From Diploptera punctata (Eukaryota > Arthropoda > Insecta > Blattodea > Blaberidae), in NCBI GenBank assembly GCA_030220185.1, contig JASPKZ010007797.1, positions 4,702,501 through 4,766,500 of the forward strand: a DNA stretch of 64,000 nucleotides. The letters run 5' to 3'. Position 1 is the first letter of the stretch. Each line of letters starts with the position of its first letter. The position numbers and the translations under genes were made by a program. The notes beneath the pieces were generated by a model. The model was given only the letters and a program-made list of their open reading frames with translations. It was not told where the DNA came from and searched no databases. Positions 41,964-52,165 of this stretch are shown one piece after another.

Positions 41964-42673
41964 TGTTGGCGACTGGTGTTATGTCGAATGGAAGAAACTC
42001 TTCTTCTTCCCTCTGTTGGTGGACCGATGAACCTCTGGATCAGGTCAAAATTTGCGGGAATTTCGAAGTTCATAAGTTTTCCTTTGTTTTTCTGAATGTG
42101 GATCTTTTCCCAAACCGTGAGTTACTTTTGTTTGTCTATTTGTTTAATCAGACTGGCTTTTGATTCAATTAAATGTTTTTCGGACCAAGCATGAGCAGCT
42201 ATTGCTGACTTTTCCACTTCTCCATTTTTGATGTTTCTAAGATGTTCTTTCACCCTTGTTTTCAAATTTCTTTTCGTTTTTCCAATATAAATTTTGTCAC
42301 ACTCCCTGCATTTGATCTGATAAATTCCTGATTTTCAAATCAGAAAAATATTAGAAAAACGAAAGGAAATTTGAAAACAAGAGTGAAAGAACATCTTAGA
42401 AACATCAAAAATGGAGAAGTGGAAAAGTCAGCAGTAGCTGCTCATGCTTGGTCCGAAAAACATTTAATTGAATCAAAAGCCAGTCTAATTAAACAAATAG
42501 ACAAACAAAAGGAACTCACGGTTTGGGAAAAGATCCACATTCAGAAAAACAAAGGAAAACTTATGAACTTCGAAATTCCTGCAAATTTTGACCTGATCCA
42601 GAGGTTCATCGGTCCACCAACAGAGGGAAGAAGGAATAGTTTCTTCCAATCGACATAACACCAGTTGCCAACA

Positions 42674-42720
42674 AAGTTCTGAGGATGAGACAGTTATAGT
42701 CTCGAAATCACGATCAACTT
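42674..42720 (+). ncRNA. Hammerhead ribozyme motif, best in window
   Basis: Stem I AAGTT (42674-42678) pairs with AACTT (42716-42720). Core CTGAGGA (42679-42685). Stem II GAGAC (42687-42691) pairs with GTCTC (42699-42703) across a 7-nt loop. GAAA (42704-42707). Stem III ATC/GAT. Cleavage after C42715 (ATC). Every invariant hammerhead base is present. Stem III has a 2-nt loop, so a dimer is likely. It lies just past the PLE ORF, as expected for PLE hammerheads. Confidence 0.82.
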
Positions 42721-43179
42721 AGAAAATTTATATGAGGAGAGGTAAGAAAACATTTAATTTCACGATAAGTTTCTCTTTATTTTCTTTATGTATATCTTAT
42801 CACAATCAGCACATTTTATCTGGTATATTCCTATTTTTTTCCCCCCTCATCAATCTGCAGTGACTGCTCACGTTTGGTCGGAAAAGCATAAAATTGAAGC
42901 AAACAGAAAATTATTAAAACTGTTCAATAATACAAAAAGAACTCTCCATTTGGGAGAAGATCTACATCCAAAAGAACAGAGATAGAATTATGAATTTTGA
43001 AATTCCTGGGCAAAAAGATTTGATTTAAAAGTTCTTCAGTCAGCCAAAAGATGTGGGAGTTGATATCCAGAACCAACAACTCTCTACGGTTGACGTAACC
43101 ACCACATGTGGTGCCTAGTACTAAACGGTTACAACTAGTTTATTGTACTCTTAAGTTTACAAAATCTTTTATATCACAT

Positions 43180-43800
43180 CCAAAAATTTACAAAAGTTGT
43201 AATTCTACGTGACTCCAAAGCAGCCATTCTCGCTATAACACGAGACACAACACTCAAAAGCATCAAAATTATCGAATGTCACAAAATGGTAAAACAGTTA
43301 TCCCGTCTACATAAAAAAGTTGTACTTCAATGGATTCCGGCCCATTGTGGAGTGACAGGCAATGAAATAGCCGATTTTCTGGCCAAGAAGGGTAGCAAAA
43401 TTGTTTCAAGCCCAACTTCTACTCCAGTTTCCTTTCACTCTATCAAAAGAATTATCTCAAATAAATATACCAATAAACTTAGAGAAGAATACACCACCAA
43501 AACATCTGGAAAGGAATGGGAAAATCTACAAGCTTATGACATTAGTACATTACAAAGAAAATCTGCAGTAGCAACATTCAGACTGCTAATGGGACATGAC
43601 TGCTTGAATAAACACCTACACAGACTTGGCATAACAGATTCAACTAAATACCCTTTTTTTGCAATTTAAATGAAGATATGGAAAGAAACCATCTCCTCCG
43701 TTGTCCAGCTTTTGTAGAAGAGACCAGCCTTTCTGCTAAATATTGGAGTGCAAGAGAGCGAATGATTTCATTATCAAGTGCTCGACATTAGATACCAACC
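43180..43800 (+). pseudogene. LINE RNase H domain and C-terminal tail
   Basis: This frame begins before the ATG at 43286: 'DSKAAILAI' (about 43213) with the RNase H catalytic Asp, then QLSRLHKKVVLQWIPAHCGV, TGNEIADFLAKKGSK and, after a linker, TFRLLMGHDCLNKHL. This is the RNase H and tail region of I/Jockey-like non-LTR elements. A frameshift near 43665 puts the final Cys-containing segment ('NEDMERNHLLRCPAF') in another frame. The RT is absent, so it is a 5'-truncated dead copy. Related fragment at 44420-45154 (minus). Confidence 0.85.
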
Positions 43801-43809
43801 AACCATAAT

Positions 43810-43895
43810 TCAACAATCTGGAAAAACTGATGATGGTATGGATGGTATATTAAAACATGTTCAAATAGAACTCAACAAATTTTGAGGTAAGATGA
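43810..43895 (+). mobile_element. Solo PLE end, decayed
   Basis: CTGATGA at 43829 then stem-like sequence, AAAA in place of GAAA, and TTTTGAGGTAAGATGACTT outward. It is probably an inactive hammerhead arm. Confidence 0.5.
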
Positions 43896-44347
43896 CTTGG
43901 GATTCACCTTATTTATTAAGAAGTTATTTTTGTTGCTCAATAGGCAGATGTTATTGAAATTGTGGGTCTCCTGTTCTACAGAGACTTTTAGTGAGTAAGT
44001 TCCGAAGTAGCTCTAACTTTGAGTTTTTCCTCAGTAGGTACATGAGTTTGCATTCTTTTTTTATTATTTACAGAATTTGTTTCATTAAATTTTTTCATTA
44101 ATAGTCATGTGTCTCTGGATGGCCAGGACATATACTGTACATTTTGCCATGTGATTTTTTTTTTTGAGATAATAAATTATACAACATGTATATTGACACA
44201 CAATATTTCACCAATGTGCAGTCTCTTCATGTAACTGTATGCACACTAGTACTTGACCCCATTTATTTCCAAGTGCATGCTGACGAGTTTGAAACAAGAT
44301 GTGAGCTAGATTTGAGGTTTATAAATGTTTTTACATCTCATCTGTTT

Positions 44348-44386
44348 TCACGATACTGGTTTCAAAGGTCTTCATCTTCAGTCAAA
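44348..44386 (-). ncRNA. Hammerhead ribozyme motif, short stem II
   Basis: Minus strand: core CTGAAGA (44381-44375), stem II AAG/CTT, GAAA (44363-44360), stem III AC/GT with loop CA, cleavage triplet GTA (after 44354). Stem I GTTTGA pairs with TC...AAAC around a bulge. Confidence 0.6.
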
Positions 44387-44419
44387 CTAGAAACGGAACT
44401 CGAATTGTATTTTGATTGA

Positions 44420-45154
44420 TGTATTTATGTATGTATGTATGTATGTAGCTAATGCTCTGGAGTTAACAGTTATTCTCCTTCTTAATATTTAATTTTAGGA
44501 AGTTATATTTTGAGGTTATTTTAATTATATTATTTTTGGTCTGGACATCTTACCTCAATATTAATGTTGATTTGTTCTTGGACATGTTTCAAAACAATTC
44601 TCTGTTTTATCTTCAGTCTGGGAAAGCTGAAGATAAAACAGAGAATTGTTTTGAAACATGTCCAAGAACAAATCAACATTAATATTGAGGTAAGATGTCC
44701 AGACCAAAAATAATATAATTCTCCTTCTTGCTTCCCAATACTTGGATGTCAGATCTTGATAATTTTGAAAAGCTACACAGTTTGTTAAATGTTCTATTTC
44801 CATACCTTGAGAACACAATATACACTCAATACAACAATTCCATGAAAATGTTTTCCTAAGCAGTTATGTCCAGTAGTTAGCCTCAGTATAGCAACTGCAG
44901 ATTTTTTGGTAGTTCCGGAATTATAGATGGGATTTCTAACAGTATTTTCATACTTCTGTTTCCAACTATTTTAATTAAACTGGAATTGTAACAATGTTTA
45001 TGTTTTTCTTTATAATTCTTTAAATTGATTCATAATAAAATACAGGTATTATTTTTTTTTTTTATTTTGGCAGCTAATTCAGCTCTTTCATTCCCTTGTT
45101 TTCCATTGTAAGACTATGTTTACCAAGTTTCTCAATAGTCTGTATCATGTTATG
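44420..45154 (-). mobile_element. LINE (RNase H tail), 5'-truncated, 13-bp TSD
   Basis: Minus strand encodes 'CSQGMEIEHLTNCVAFQNYQ', then YWEARRRI, the same C-terminal tail as 43180-43800, plus RNase H remnants upstream to about 45110. The 3' end has a (CATA)n tail, seen as TATG repeats at 44424-44448. Exact duplication GTATTTTGATTGA at 44407-44419 and 45155-45167. Confidence 0.8.
44484..44717. mobile_element. Hammerhead-bearing hairpin element, 234 bp, 12-bp TSD
   Basis: Second complete copy of the 17554 unit, flanked by exact ATTCTCCTTCTT (44472-44483 and 44718-44729). Cores at 44610-44616 (minus) and 44627-44633 (plus). It differs from the first copy mainly by about 10 bp missing at the centre. 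Confidence 0.88.
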
Positions 45155-45339
45155 GTATTTTGATTGAAGATGAAGGCAAAATGGCCTTTAAAACCGGTAT
45201 CATGAAAAAAAAACTAAATGAGGTGAGATGTAAAAACATTTTATCCAATTAAATTATTAATTGAAAACACCTCATAGTATTATTTCCTACTGTAATTAAT
45301 AATAGTGAAAAGTGCACAATGTGCAAACTGTAATTGAGG

Positions 45340-46100
45340 TTTAATATATGTAGGAAATAACTACGAGGTTTATATTTGAAGGCTATGAGGTTTGTTTTAA
45401 TTATTATTGAGTTGGATATTTTGACTCGCCTCATGTTTCTTTATTTTTATGCAGACCGGTTTCGTCGCTTCTATGCGACATTCTCGATGCCTTCCAACTG
45501 CCGTTCATCCTGCAAGTTGACTTCTGCTCCCTCTGCTAGCTGACTGATAAACTTCCAAATCATATTTTTTTCTCTTTCTCCAGGATTTTCAAAATTCATG
45601 GTTTTCTTTTATTTTTGCAGATGTAAATCTTCTCCCAAATTGTGACTTCCTTAGATTTTTCTAACTGTTTTAGTAATTTTACCGTAGTTTTAATTCTGTT
45701 TTTCTGACCATGCATGTGTAGCTATTGCAGATTTTTCTATTTCTCCATTTTCAACATTTCTAAGGTGTTCTTTCAATCTTGTATTCAAGTTCCTTTTTGT
45801 TTTTCCTATGTATATTTTTTTCACAATCTTTACAGTCAATTTGATAAATCCCTGATCTGTTGCCTTCTTCAATTTTTTCTTTTTTATTGGTTTTAATTTA
45901 TTCAAACTGTAATTATTTTTCGGTGCTAATTTAATATTAAATTTGCTGAAATATTTTTTAAATTTATTAAATGATAAAGGATGGTATGTAAATTTCTTGA
46001 ATTGAGAATGTCGGGTAGAAGCGACATAACCAGTCTGCATAAAAATCAAGAAATATGAGGTGAGTCAAAATATCCAACTCAATAATAATGTAATTGAGGT
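45340..46100. mobile_element. Penelope-like palindrome, mostly minus strand
   Basis: Left: ACGAGGTTTATATTTGAAGG, GACTCGCCTCATGTTTC. Right: AAATATGAGGTGAGTCAAAA at 46053. A hammerhead-like block at 45450-45500 has good stem II, GAAA, ACCGGT and GTC, but its core is TCGAGAA and not CTGANGA. Confidence 0.75.
45690..46049 (-). pseudogene. Penelope-like RT end and GIY-YIG fragment
   Basis: Minus-strand frame with KKFTYHPLSFNKFKKYFSKF (RT end), NYSLNKLKPIKKKKLKK, then 'KKIYIGKTKRNLNTRLKEHL', 'NVENGEIEKSAIATHAWSEK'. The first GIY of the domain is damaged by a frameshift (DQGFIKLTVKIVKK), while the catalytic Arg (NTR) is kept. The 3' part continues in another frame to about 45590. Confidence 0.8.
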
Positions 46101-46411
46101 ATTTAATGCTGGGAATAGGAGGTATATGCTTGCTTAACTGCCTACATGAAAAACAAAAAAAAAAAAAGGAATTTTTTTTCACGCTCTATATTAGCCTGAC
46201 CTATATCTATGTAACGGAATCTTTGAACACGATTTTCACCACTTAAAAATATTGGATCGACTTGAAACTTTGTATACTTGTAAAGGACCAATGACAATAC
46301 AATAATTTCATAAATTTTTCTAAAATCTTGGCCAGAATCATCAGAAAATAAAAAAAAATATATAAACTGGTATAATAGGTTGCAGACTTATCGACTTTTT
46401 AGTCAATCGTT

Positions 46412-46500
46412 ATAAGAGCTCAGTTGGTAGAGCAGTGGACTGTAGTGGTATATAATTTCAGTAATCCATAGGTCGCTGTTTCAAATCCGGCCCAGAGGAT
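46412..46500 (+). pseudogene. tRNA-Tyr(GTA)-like sequence with intron
   Basis: GCTCAGTTGGTAGAGCAGTG (D arm), GGACTGTAG with a GTA anticodon, an intron of about 20 nt, ATCCATAGGTCGCTG, then TTTCAAATCCGGC (T arm) and TTTTTT. The order matches eukaryotic intron-containing tRNA-Tyr genes. The 5' acceptor strand does not pair with the 3' strand (CCAGAGG) and the T stem has a mismatch, so it is probably a pseudogene. Confidence 0.65.
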
Positions 46501-46584
46501 TTTTTTAGAAGAGTATTAAGCAATTAAATTTTCATGGGATTCCGGTTTATGGCAATCAATTAAACAAATAAATAATATTAAGTT

Positions 46585-47215
46585 ATGTGGTAGGTAATAA
46601 CACTATGAGGTTTATTTTAATTTTGTTGAGTTGTTTCTTGACTCATCTCATACTTCTTAACTCCCTCGCAGAACCAGAATCCGTCACTGTATTTGTGACA
46701 TTCTCAATGCTGTTCACGTTCACAACTGATGTCCAATGGTCTCCTCTCCTGCAGACTGACCTCCATGCCATCTGATGGCTGACCGACGAACTTCCAAATC
46801 AATCCCCTCTCCTTATCACCGGGTATTTCAAAATTCACAGTTGTGTTTTTATTCTTGCATATGTAATTTTTTCCCCAAATTGTGAGTTCCTTCGGTTTTT
46901 CCAGTTGTTTAAGTAATATTGTTTTGGTTTCTATTCTGTGTTTTTCTGACCATGCATGCACAGCTATTACAGATTTTTCTGTTTCTCCATTTTTAACATT
47001 TCTGAGGTGTTCCTTTAATCTTGTATTTAGATTCCTTTTTGTTTTTCCTATGTATATCCTTTCACAATGTTTACAATTAATTTGATAAATTCCCAATTTT
47101 TTGCAGTCTTCAATCTTTTCATTTTTGTTGGTTTTTATTAAATTACCTAAACTGTAATCATTTTTTGGTGCTAATTTAATGTTGAATTTGTTGAAGATTT
47201 TTTAAACTTGTCAAA
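46585..47215 (-). pseudogene. Penelope-like GIY-YIG ORF, minus strand
   Basis: Minus frame 47096-46704: 'GIYQINCKHCERIYIGKTKR', NLNTRLKEHLRNVKNGETEK, then KELTIWGKNYICKNKNTTVN and FEIPGDKER. GIY and YIG elements and the catalytic Arg (NTR) are present. The 3' end has a PLE arm (46590-46700: CACTATGAGGTTTATTT, TGACTCATCTCATAC) whose hammerhead core is altered. Confidence 0.82.
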
Positions 47216-47435
47216 TACTCAAGGGTGATATGTGAACTTCTTGAATTTTTTTACCAATATCTTTTTCTGTGTGAAGAGTACTTTCATTAATCATTTTTTG
47301 TTCCTTGAATTTATTTATTTTGTTGTGTATCATCTTTTCTTCAAATCCATTATCCTTTGCAATTTTTATGTGTTTTTTCTCTTTATTGTAATTTTCTTTG
47401 CTCATGGGAACTCCGTCGCTACTCAGCAGCTTCAC
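47211..47435 (-). pseudogene. Penelope-like RT end, upstream part
   Basis: Minus frame: KENYNKEKKHIKIAKDNGFE, HNKINKFKEQKMINES, which parallels residues 8-60 of the 22038 ORF. A frameshift near 47210 separates it from the GIY-YIG part. Confidence 0.75.
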
Positions 47436-47905
47436 TCAGAATTCTAAGTAGAGTTCCTTCATTACAGAATAATACAAAATTCACTAAATAATCATCCTTT
47501 ACTAGATTCAATGAATGAATATGAGAAACTTCCATTAAGAACATGAACCTCTGTTCTGAATCACACCTGTTGCAGATCTCCAATTTCTTCGATAACTCCA
47601 CATATATTCTGTGGCTATTCTTTTGCATTAGAATGGATAATTCCAGATGAATATTCTTTGAAGAATTATCTGCCAAAAGTTCTAGACTATTCTCATTAGA
47701 CATTGTACTAGAACTACCTTGGGTTTCAGAATAATCAATAATGAAATGTTTCTTTAAGTTCTGCTGCTCTACAACAGGAAGAGAAGCAAGGTAAGACTTA
47801 AATCTTTGTGTAACAGTCTAGACGTTCCCAGTAGAATCAATATTGAGTTTACATAACTCAGAAATCAAACTTTCCTTAGAAATAACGTCGACCCAAATCG
47901 ACATG
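47419..47905 (-). pseudogene. LTR-retrotransposon gag N-terminus
   Basis: The minus-strand reading from an ATG at 47905 gives SIWVDVISKESLISELCKLN, IDSTGNV, one in-frame TAG, then TQRFKSYLASLP. Near the end it gives FLMEVSHIHSLNLVKDDYLV. A SAP-like start ('LI.EL..L.IDSTGNV..L..RL..YL') followed by a 'FL..V......' helix pattern is common in gag proteins of insect Gypsy-type retroelements. Pol is not found, and the right side is cut by a PLE palindrome. A plain retrotransposon fragment, not expressed as an intact protein. Confidence 0.5.
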
Positions 47906-47929
47906 ATGCTAAGTATAAACGAGTAAATA

Positions 47930-48628
47930 ATAATAATTGAATGAATCGTGATTTCTATTTACCTCATACTTCTATGTTTTTTTAAACACAGCACTGCAGT
48001 ATCGGCGACACATCGTTATCATCAGCTGTTTTCACGACTCAATTTTTTCCCTTTTGCCGGTAATTCTCCAGACTGCCATCTGGTGTTCTTTTGAAGGAAT
48101 TACTCTCAAACTGCCATCCGTTGTACTTTTGAAGAACTTTGTAATCAAGCTCGGTTCGTCCAGAATCTCAAAGTTCATAGTTCTAGTATGGTTTTTTTGA
48201 ATATATATTTTTTTCCCAAACTGTTAAATCCAAAGGTTTAGATAGATGTTTCAAAAGTTTTGCTTCCTTTTCAATCCAATGATGCTCTAATAAACTATGT
48301 GCTGCTATAGCTTCAAAAAAACCATACTAGAACTATGAACTTTGAGATTCCGGACGAACCGAGCTTGATTACAAAGTTCTTCAAAAGTACAACGGATGGC
48401 AGTTTGGAAAATGATTCCTTCAAAAGAACACCAGATGGCAGTCTGGAGAATTACCGGCAAAATGGAAAAAATTGACAGTCGTGAAAACAGCTGATGATGA
48501 CGACGTGTCGCCGATACTGCAGTGCTGTGTTTAAAAAAACATAGAAGTATGAAGTAAGAAGAAATCACGATTCATTTAATTATTATTAATTGAACCTCAT
48601 AATGTTAAAAATTCCCAAATTTAATATA
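47930..48628. mobile_element. Penelope-like palindrome, probable 12-bp TSD
   Basis: Left: TTTACCTCATACTTCTATG; right: ACATAGAAGTATGAAGTAAG. PLE ORF tails on both arms (48080-48260 minus, 48310-48440 region plus). Flanks AAACGAGTAAAT and AAACAAGTAAAT differ by one base, a probable aged duplication. Both arms have CTGATGA (plus 48491-48497), but GATA replaces GAAA and G follows the GT, so cleavage is not expected. Confidence 0.75.
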
Positions 48629-48639
48629 TAAACAAGTAA

Positions 48640-49560
48640 ATAAACCTGAATGAAAGCTGATTAGACATGCATTTAAATACGACACTAGCTGAAAGAAAAG
48701 CACAATTAGTATTACCTCTAGCAGTGAGAGTAAATGAAGCAGGTTCTCTCAAATAATTGTAGTGTCGCACTACAAAACACATGATACACTTTATATTATA
48801 ATTATGTAATATAATACTAGCTACAATCACTACCTGTATCATAAACTTTCTCATACAATTTACAATAAGCTTAGATTGAAGTATATTCAATTCATTGAAT
48901 TGAGCAGTAAACTGAGCAAAAAATACTTTGAGCGATAAACCAATAGCTCTGCTACCATTTGTACCGTTAGGGACGCTATCGCCTATAATTTGTTTACTCT
49001 TGCTCAATATTATATCACATACAATTATAGCTGAATGTAAACAAGGAATAAATAGAAAACCGATAAACATAACTAGTTAATCTTAACAGAGGTTCTGCAC
49101 GCTCGGCCTTAGTTTTACGCAGACTTGCTTCATTTCGTAAACAACTGCTAGTATATAATAAACAATACTTTGTCCTATACTTTATTGTACTTAGCGAGGT
49201 ATTTAACGAAACCATGAGAGGAGATTATAGTACTTAATGCTTGCAATAAGTAATTAATCACAAGGGTTAACTAAAAATGAGATTTAATGAAAATAGTCGT
49301 ATAGTTAAATTAACAAAATAGCAGCTATAATGAAAAATTATCAAAACGATGAAGGTTAACATAATCAATAATAATAACTTTCTCCTTTAACAATAATATG
49401 TGTATATATATATATAAAAATAAAGTCTTTCATACTAGAGAACATTTGAACTATATACACTCACATAAAAACAATGCTTAACTCTTAAGTTTCTGTAAAT
49501 CCTTAATAAACATGACTAACAAAATCTTGAGGTAATGGCCACATCGTCATAACTGAAGAG
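48640..49560. other. No recognised feature
   Basis: Overlapping short frames on the minus strand (48621-49215), without domains. It may be flank or LTR of the gag-bearing element, but no LTR pair was seen. Confidence 0.35.
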
Positions 49561-49568
49561 TCCCACTC

Positions 49569-49994
49569 TTGGAGAAAGTCTCTTTTCCTTTCTCAGGAAG
49601 ACTTCCAGTCTATTACGAAGCCAAAACCCCTTCTGCCTCCACCGAAGCCAGAATTCATCTGCTTAAAGTTTCATGTCGCCGAGGACGGACCTCATGCATG
49701 CAGAGGAAAAAGGAAGCTAGCGGACACACAGGAGTAAACACAGACATCAGGGTAACACAAAAAAGTATTAATTTTGAAAGCAAAATTTGTTCTTGGGCTC
49801 CAAATGTGGGTGTCTGTGTGAGCACAGAACTGAATTTGAAAATTATAATTGAGATCCTTAGAAGCCAAGGGGTGGGTGTAAGTAACAGAAGGTTGGTTTT
49901 GAGTAAAGATATTCAGAGTTGGGACACACTGTATGTTTTATTTTCAGCCACTGGATTTCAGCACCAGACATATTTTTACATTTACTCTGATTAG
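49569..49994 (+). other. Unrecognised 141-codon open frame
   Basis: This frame is long for this region and begins at an ATG (MEKVSFPFSGRLPVYY), but I recognise no domain. A low-complexity AT-rich stretch follows to about 50860. No splice pattern or TE end supports a gene. Possibly chance or a decayed element. Confidence 0.2.
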
Positions 49995-49999
49995 TATAG

Positions 50000-50860
50000 T
50001 CATTTTATTAAGCGGGGGCAAAGAGTGAAATTCCTCTTTTCCACAATTTTATAGATAGAAACTTCATTTTTGGTATGTATATCGATGTTGGTATAAATAG
50101 AATGTCTTAAGTTTAATTTCTGTAGCATCAATAGTTATTCAGATTTTACTTTTAACAAAAGATTTTTTTTTCAAAATCTATCTCCATTGTCATGTCTCAA
50201 CTAAAATGTTTAAAAAATATATATTTAGATTCAATAAGATGTGTATAGTAACATATCCAATTCAAATACTTCATTATTTTCCTAGGAGAGATGAAAAAAA
50301 TATAGTCTACATTCATTTTTTTTTGTATTTTTGATATAGTTCATATATTTTATTTTGATAAATTCTTAATATATAACAATTATGACTATCTCATTTCATC
50401 AATTTTAGTGTGTCCAGAACATCCTGTAAACATTTTGGACTCATATTTAAAAATTATAGAAGATAAATTTTGAACATAACAAAATGCGCTTATATAGAAA
50501 TATGAAAAAAAAATTAATTTTAAAGTTTTCATGCAAGTTAAGGATAGTAATTTGAAAATAGACTATAAAAAGTGTGATCAGGTAGCAGGAGAATTTAGAA
50601 TAAGAGAAAATACTAACTTGACAGACCAGGAAGGCAATACCCCATAAACTATTATATTACCATAGTAGCTGAAGCCCTTATAATGGAGATTTAAATAGTG
50701 AAGCCATTTAAATATGACATAATTATGCTATGTTCTAAGTATCATAGGTTCATGAAACTTTGGCAATATGTAATGAAAGGTACATATTTTTCCCTGCAAA
50801 AAAAAAAATGTAATTTTTAACCAAAAAATATCAATTTTCACCCATTGCCCACCTTAAAGC
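50000..50860. other. No recognised feature
   Basis: AT-rich non-coding sequence. Confidence 0.4.
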
Positions 50861-50899
50861 ACAAAGAATAGGATGGTTCGGTGAAGGGAGACCTCTACA

Positions 50900-50975
50900 A
50901 GAACAATAGGAAGACTGCCAAAGCCAGGAATGTCATAAAAGACAATCTGGTGGCATTAAAAAAAAATGTTTCAGT
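50900..50975 (+). mobile_element. SINE family 3, 3' fragment
   Basis: AATGTCATAAAAGACAATCTGGTGGCATT matches the family-3 3' end (compare 52115-52155). Confidence 0.5.
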
Positions 50976-51079
50976 GACAGATAAGCTCCTAATTCTGCAA
51001 CCAGGAAAATTAGAACCTCTGGATAATTTGTTCACACTAAATAATATAAAATACAACATACTGCTGTTTTAATTTAGTG

Positions 51080-51880
51080 AAGCGCAGTGACTTGGAAGTA
51101 GCAGACTGCTGGCCAACAAACAAATTGCAAAGCTGCTGTTAAACTCTACAAGAGCACAAGTGCCTTTCATTGCATTTGAGAAAAATCACCAGGCGTAATC
51201 ATAAAACCCATCACAGTGTCTTGAGTTGTTTACAGAGTGAGAAAAAAATCAAAACTGTCATATGGATACTTGGGGCTGAAGAAGGTGTGCAATTTCTACA
51301 CTAATAACTGTATGTTTTTTTTTATAGAAAAGACTATTTTCATATAATGTATCTGTTTGTTTTCTTTTAGATTTCATGAATAATAAGTTGATAACTAAAG
51401 AAAATTGCCTTTGAAAACAAATTGTAAATCAAGTTAATAAATTGTATTTTGATCCATTTACAATCCCATTATGTTTTATTTGACTTTATACTGGGTTTTC
51501 CATGTCTAGAAAATATTGCTCTTATGGGAATGCTATTGCCAATAAACATATGGCATGGGGAAATTAAGTCTACCAGTCCTCTTGGTGCTTTTAGCATCAT
51601 CATCCCTCATAAAACATGCTTTACATGCACTCCTGTTTGTACTCAATACATCATCTAGATTATGTGGTCTGCTAAAGTGGTGCGTTATTTAAAAATAGGT
51701 CACATTAATAACATCTCTCTACCCAGTGTAAGATGTGGAAAGTGCAGTGGGGGACATTAGAATGCACACACCGTTAGAAATGTTTGGAGAATTAAAAGGA
51801 TTTGAAATTCAGTGAAGACAGAAATGTTCGTGGATCCAGGACCTGCATGGGGAGGGAAACTGAAATATACAATATTTTAA
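51080..51880. other. No recognised feature
   Basis: No domain, TE end or tRNA-like box recognised. Confidence 0.35.
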
Positions 51881-51884
51881 GCCC

Positions 51885-52165
51885 CATGGGCTAGTAGAGC
51901 ATTTCTGACTACAGTTCATGATGTCCCAGGTTCGATTCCCAGTCAGATCATAAGAATTTTAACATAAGTGGTTGACCATGGTTTTGAATTGAAGTTTTAA
52001 GGACTCTCCTGGTGATTTATCATTTTTACCACTCATTAGGGCAATGCAACTCTGTCTTCCAGGTGCCGCAACATAATAATTGGATCACAATTCCACCAAT
52101 GCCTGGGGAGAAAGCCAGAATTGTCATAAAAGACAATTTGGCATTGGACAAAAAAATAGTTTTTT
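51885..52165 (+). mobile_element. SINE family 3
   Basis: Head CCCCATGGGCTAGTAGAGCA, B box GGTTCGATTCCC, then AAGGACTCTCCTGGTG and CTCTGTCTTCCAGGTGCC, ending at a GGCATTGGACAAAAAAA tail. Confidence 0.7.

Larger units (their letters stand above)
41835..42766. mobile_element. Inner Penelope-like palindrome, 12-bp TSD
   Basis: Flanked by exact AAGTTTCTCTTT (41823-41834 and 42767-42778). Left arm minus (41880-42335), right arm plus (42336-42745), both with PLE GIY-YIG ORF tails (plus 42371-42658: KTRVKEHLRNIKNGEVEKSA, then KELTVWEKIHIQKNK) and outward hammerheads. Ends: CACTATGAGGTTTAATTT, CTTACCTCTCCTCATATAAA, and the mirror. Confidence 0.9.
41520..43100. mobile_element. Outer Penelope-like palindrome, split by another PLE
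   Basis: The minus arm (41530-41834 and 42779-42840) encodes GIY-YIG pieces: 42830-42780 reads GIYQIKCADCDKIYI and 41834-41640 reads TIRTKELITNVRNGEVEKSA. The plus arm (42850-43080) encodes the same tail (SAVTAHVWSEKHKIEANRKL). The two minus pieces are separated by the inserted 932-bp PLE palindrome. Confidence 0.8.
44320..45305. mobile_element. PLE-type palindrome split by a LINE
   Basis: Left arm (44325-44419: ACATCTCATCTGTTTTCACG with hammerhead) and right arm (45155-45305: AACCGGTATCATG, then ATGAGGTGAGATGTAAAAAC and CCTCATAGTATTATTTCC). A LINE (44420-45154) entered at the centre and made a 13-bp duplication, GTATTTTGATTGA. Confidence 0.8.

Noticed and set aside
45450..45500. Hammerhead-like blocks with core TCGAGAA or TTGAGAA (also 23600-23660 and 46685-46730)
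   Set aside because: Stem II, GAAA and GTC can be present, but the invariant G8 and part of CTGANGA are missing. I list them only as PLE arms.
48491..48530. CTGATGA blocks in both arms of 47930-48628 as ribozymes
   Set aside because: GATA replaces GAAA and a G occupies the cleavage position, which should not cleave.
49569..49994. 141-codon ORF as a host gene
   Set aside because: No domain, no splice support and no conserved neighbour. Kept only as an unrecognised frame.
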